From positions 1 through 7,176 of the forward strand of contig JAUILJ010000410.1 of the NCBI GenBank assembly GCA_030433055.1: DNA of 7,176 bases, in the 5' to 3' direction. This document shows positions 6,271-7,176 of the stretch, in pieces. The stretch is from Polyangia bacterium. Lineage in GTDB: Bacteria > Myxococcota_A > Polyangia > Polyangiales > Polyangiaceae. The notes below the pieces were generated by a model. The model was given only the letters and a program-made list of their open reading frames with translations, was not told the origin of the DNA and made no database searches. Within the stretch, counting starts at the first letter, position 1. Every line of letters starts with the position of its first letter. The position numbers were made by a program, and so were the translations under genes.

Positions 6271-6285
6271 ATGGATTGCGTGTGA
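6271..6285 (+). other. Possible four-codon leader ORF (MDCV) overlapping the sigma start
   Basis: AGGA at 6261-6264 sits six bases before an ATG at 6271, the best-placed ribosome site nearby. That ATG is out of frame with the sigma gene and reads Met-Asp-Cys-Val-stop (TGA at 6283-6285). The stop overlaps an in-frame GTG of the sigma gene at 6282-6284 as GTGA, a typical reinitiation arrangement. A single-base sequence error is the main alternative. Confidence 0.3.
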
Positions 6286-6806
6286 AATTCGAGCGCATCT
6301 ATCAGGAGCACTTCCGGCAGGTGTGGCGTTTCTTGGCGCGCCTGGGTGTACCGGAGCGCGATTTGCCCGATGCGGTTCAGGACGTGTTCGTGGTGGTGCA
6401 TCGCAAGCTAGAAGAATTCGAGGGTCGCTCTCGCGTCGAGACATGGCTCTATGGGATCTGCATGCGGGTTGCGAGCGACCGACGGCGCCGAGCTAGTCAG
6501 CGCTGGGAGTCACTGGAGCACCCCGAAGAAGAGCAGAGCGACCCCTTGCAGAACGCTGATGACGAAAAGCTCGGGCTGAGAGCGCTGGCGCAGCGGATCC
6601 TGCTCAGCATGCCTCTCGAGCAGCGCGCGGTGTTCGTGTGTTTCGAGCTCGAAGGACTGAGTAGCCAGGAGGTGGCCGAGCGCCTGGAAATCCCTCTAGG
6701 CACCGTGCACTCGCGCCTGCGACTCGCTCGCGCCGCTTTCCGTAAGGAACTCGCGCGGCTCAGGGCGCGGGAGGGCGCTTGGCTGCGCGCCGGGGGGCAG
6801 GGCTGA
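6276..6806 (+). CDS. ECF-family RNA polymerase sigma factor
   Basis: This 176-residue protein has the two-domain ECF sigma layout. Sigma region 2 covers about residues 7-72, with the core-binding DAVQDVFVVVHRKL and the -10-recognition segment FEGRSRVETWLYGICMRV followed by basic DRRRR. A short acidic linker comes next (about 80-97). Region 4 covers about 105-158, with the helix-turn-helix LSSQEVAERLEIPLGTVHSR that reads the -35 element. Region 3 is absent, as expected for ECF sigmas. No ATG is in frame. The listed start is a TTG 11 nt after AGGA, and a GTG at 6282 is an equally serious choice that overlaps a mini-ORF stop. The TGA overlaps the next ATG by one base, the usual sign of a sigma/anti-sigma pair. 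It probably redirects transcription to an envelope or stress regulon, which is inferred. Confidence 0.93.
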   Translation: MRVKFERIYQEHFRQVWRFLARLGVPERDLPDAVQDVFVVVHRKLEEFEGRSRVETWLYGICMRVASDRRRRASQRWESLEHPEEEQSDPLQNADDEKLGLRALAQRILLSMPLEQRAVFVCFELEGLSSQEVAERLEIPLGTVHSRLRLARAAFRKELARLRAREGAWLRAGGQG

Positions 6807-7176
6807 TGCGCCACTGGTCGGACGAAGGTGCGAGCCCGCTGGAGCAAGAGCTGCTCGACGTGCTGCGTGACGAGGATGCCGATCCCAAGGACCGCATGTG
6901 GGCAGCCGAGAAGGCCGCGCCGTATGTGCATGCCAAACTGGCGAGCGTCGAGCATACCGGTGCAGACGGCGGGCCGCTTTCTTTTCAGCGTGTGGCACGC
7001 GCACTTCAAGAGCGAGGCGAGCACGCTCGGCGCGCTCCTCGCGAGCTACGCGCTCGCCGCCGCCGCGCAAGTTGCCTTCAACGCGTCGCTGCTGCCGTCT
7101 ACGTTGAATGTGGCGCCCGCGGCGACCTTGTACGTGACGATTGTGCTGGGCGCGCTTGCGCAAGGCGGCGGCTTCA
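6806..7176 (+). CDS. Presumed anti-sigma gene start fused to a phage-like segment (3' end outside window)
   Basis: The ATG overlaps the sigma stop as TGATG, with a G-run (6792-6797) eight bases upstream as ribosome site. The first residues, MRHWSDEG...LEQELL, look like the start of myxobacterial anti-sigma-type proteins, from memory. From about residue 11 the text becomes phage-like: PLEQELLDVLRDEDADP then RMWAAEKAAPYVHAKL and ASVEHTGADGGPL. This resembles small terminase-subunit-like proteins I remember. The frame stays open to the window end, but coding character is lost after about 6977: 34 of 66 third positions are G/C there against 44 of 57 before, and the product becomes Arg-rich. The real product probably changes frame or ends outside this frame. 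No zinc-binding anti-sigma motif or transmembrane segment is visible in this frame. The call for the first 19 codons is moderate; the rest is uncertain. Confidence 0.5.
   Translation, partial: MRHWSDEGASPLEQELLDVLRDEDADPKDRMWAAEKAAPYVHAKLASVEHTGADGGPLSFQRVARALQERGEHARRAPRELRARRRRASCLQRVAAAVYVECGARGDLVRDDCAGRACARRRL
6930..7176 (+). other. Second coding frame at the window end, hydrophobic membrane-like product (partial)
   Basis: From about 6978 the frame shared with the sigma gene has strong coding bias: 57 of 66 codons end in G or C. It reads SVWHAHFKSEASTLGALLAS followed by two hydrophobic stretches (YALAAAAQVAF and LYVTIVLGALAQGG), like a membrane protein. It can be opened by an ATG at 6930, but no convincing ribosome site precedes it. 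It is more likely the continuation of a gene reached by a +1 frame change from the frame used by the overlapping gene at 6806, or a foreign piece joined at the contig end. I do not recognise the family. Confidence 0.4.

Noticed and set aside
5658..6401. 247-codon minus-strand open frame spanning the end of the envelope protein and the sigma start
   Set aside because: It crosses two well-supported plus-strand genes and shows no family motif.

Overview
The window is high-GC DNA with densely packed genes. It most resembles a myxobacterium (Myxococcota, Polyangia-like). The pointers are Cys-rich lipoproteins with Gly/Ser linkers, an ECF sigma factor overlapping a gene that starts like a myxobacterial anti-sigma protein, and Ala/Asp/Gly-rich leaders on envelope proteins. 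This assignment rests on style and remembered families, not on a marker gene. No rRNA, tRNA, CRISPR array or insertion sequence was seen. Both ends cut through open reading frames, so the window may be a whole contig.

Layout. (1) 3-404 (+) is the C-terminal part of a protein with two [4Fe-4S] motifs. (2) 405-530 is non-coding, with a perfect 14-bp palindrome and two hairpins. (3) 531-1220 (+) is a Cys-rich lipoprotein. It is followed after 52 nt by an alpha/beta hydrolase (1273-2196, +) that resembles the animal MEST/PEG1 family and has an Asp at the nucleophile position. (4) A convergent Cys-rich lipoprotein (3115-2273, -) has a Gly/Ser tether and a Kazal-like module. A hairpin lies between the two convergent stops. 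(5) A divergent intergenic region (3116-3303) holds a 7-bp-arm inverted repeat. (6) An ABC exporter half-transporter (3304-5058, +) overlaps by ATGA a secreted, probably outer-membrane protein (5055-6203, +). (7) After 72 nt comes an ECF sigma factor (6276-6806, +). Its stop overlaps the start of a further gene that runs off the window.

How the genes work together. The exporter and the envelope protein look translationally coupled and may act together at the cell envelope. The sigma factor and the overlapping downstream gene would normally be a sigma/anti-sigma pair. The two lipoproteins share one cysteine spacing (C-x5-C-x5-C-x9-C), so they probably carry related disulfide modules outside the cytoplasm.

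The strangest part is the last 370 bases. The presumed anti-sigma start runs in frame into a segment that reads like a phage terminase small-subunit-type protein. The coding signal then moves to another frame near 6977 and encodes a hydrophobic, membrane-like stretch. Either this is a real recombination scar or the contig end is chimeric.
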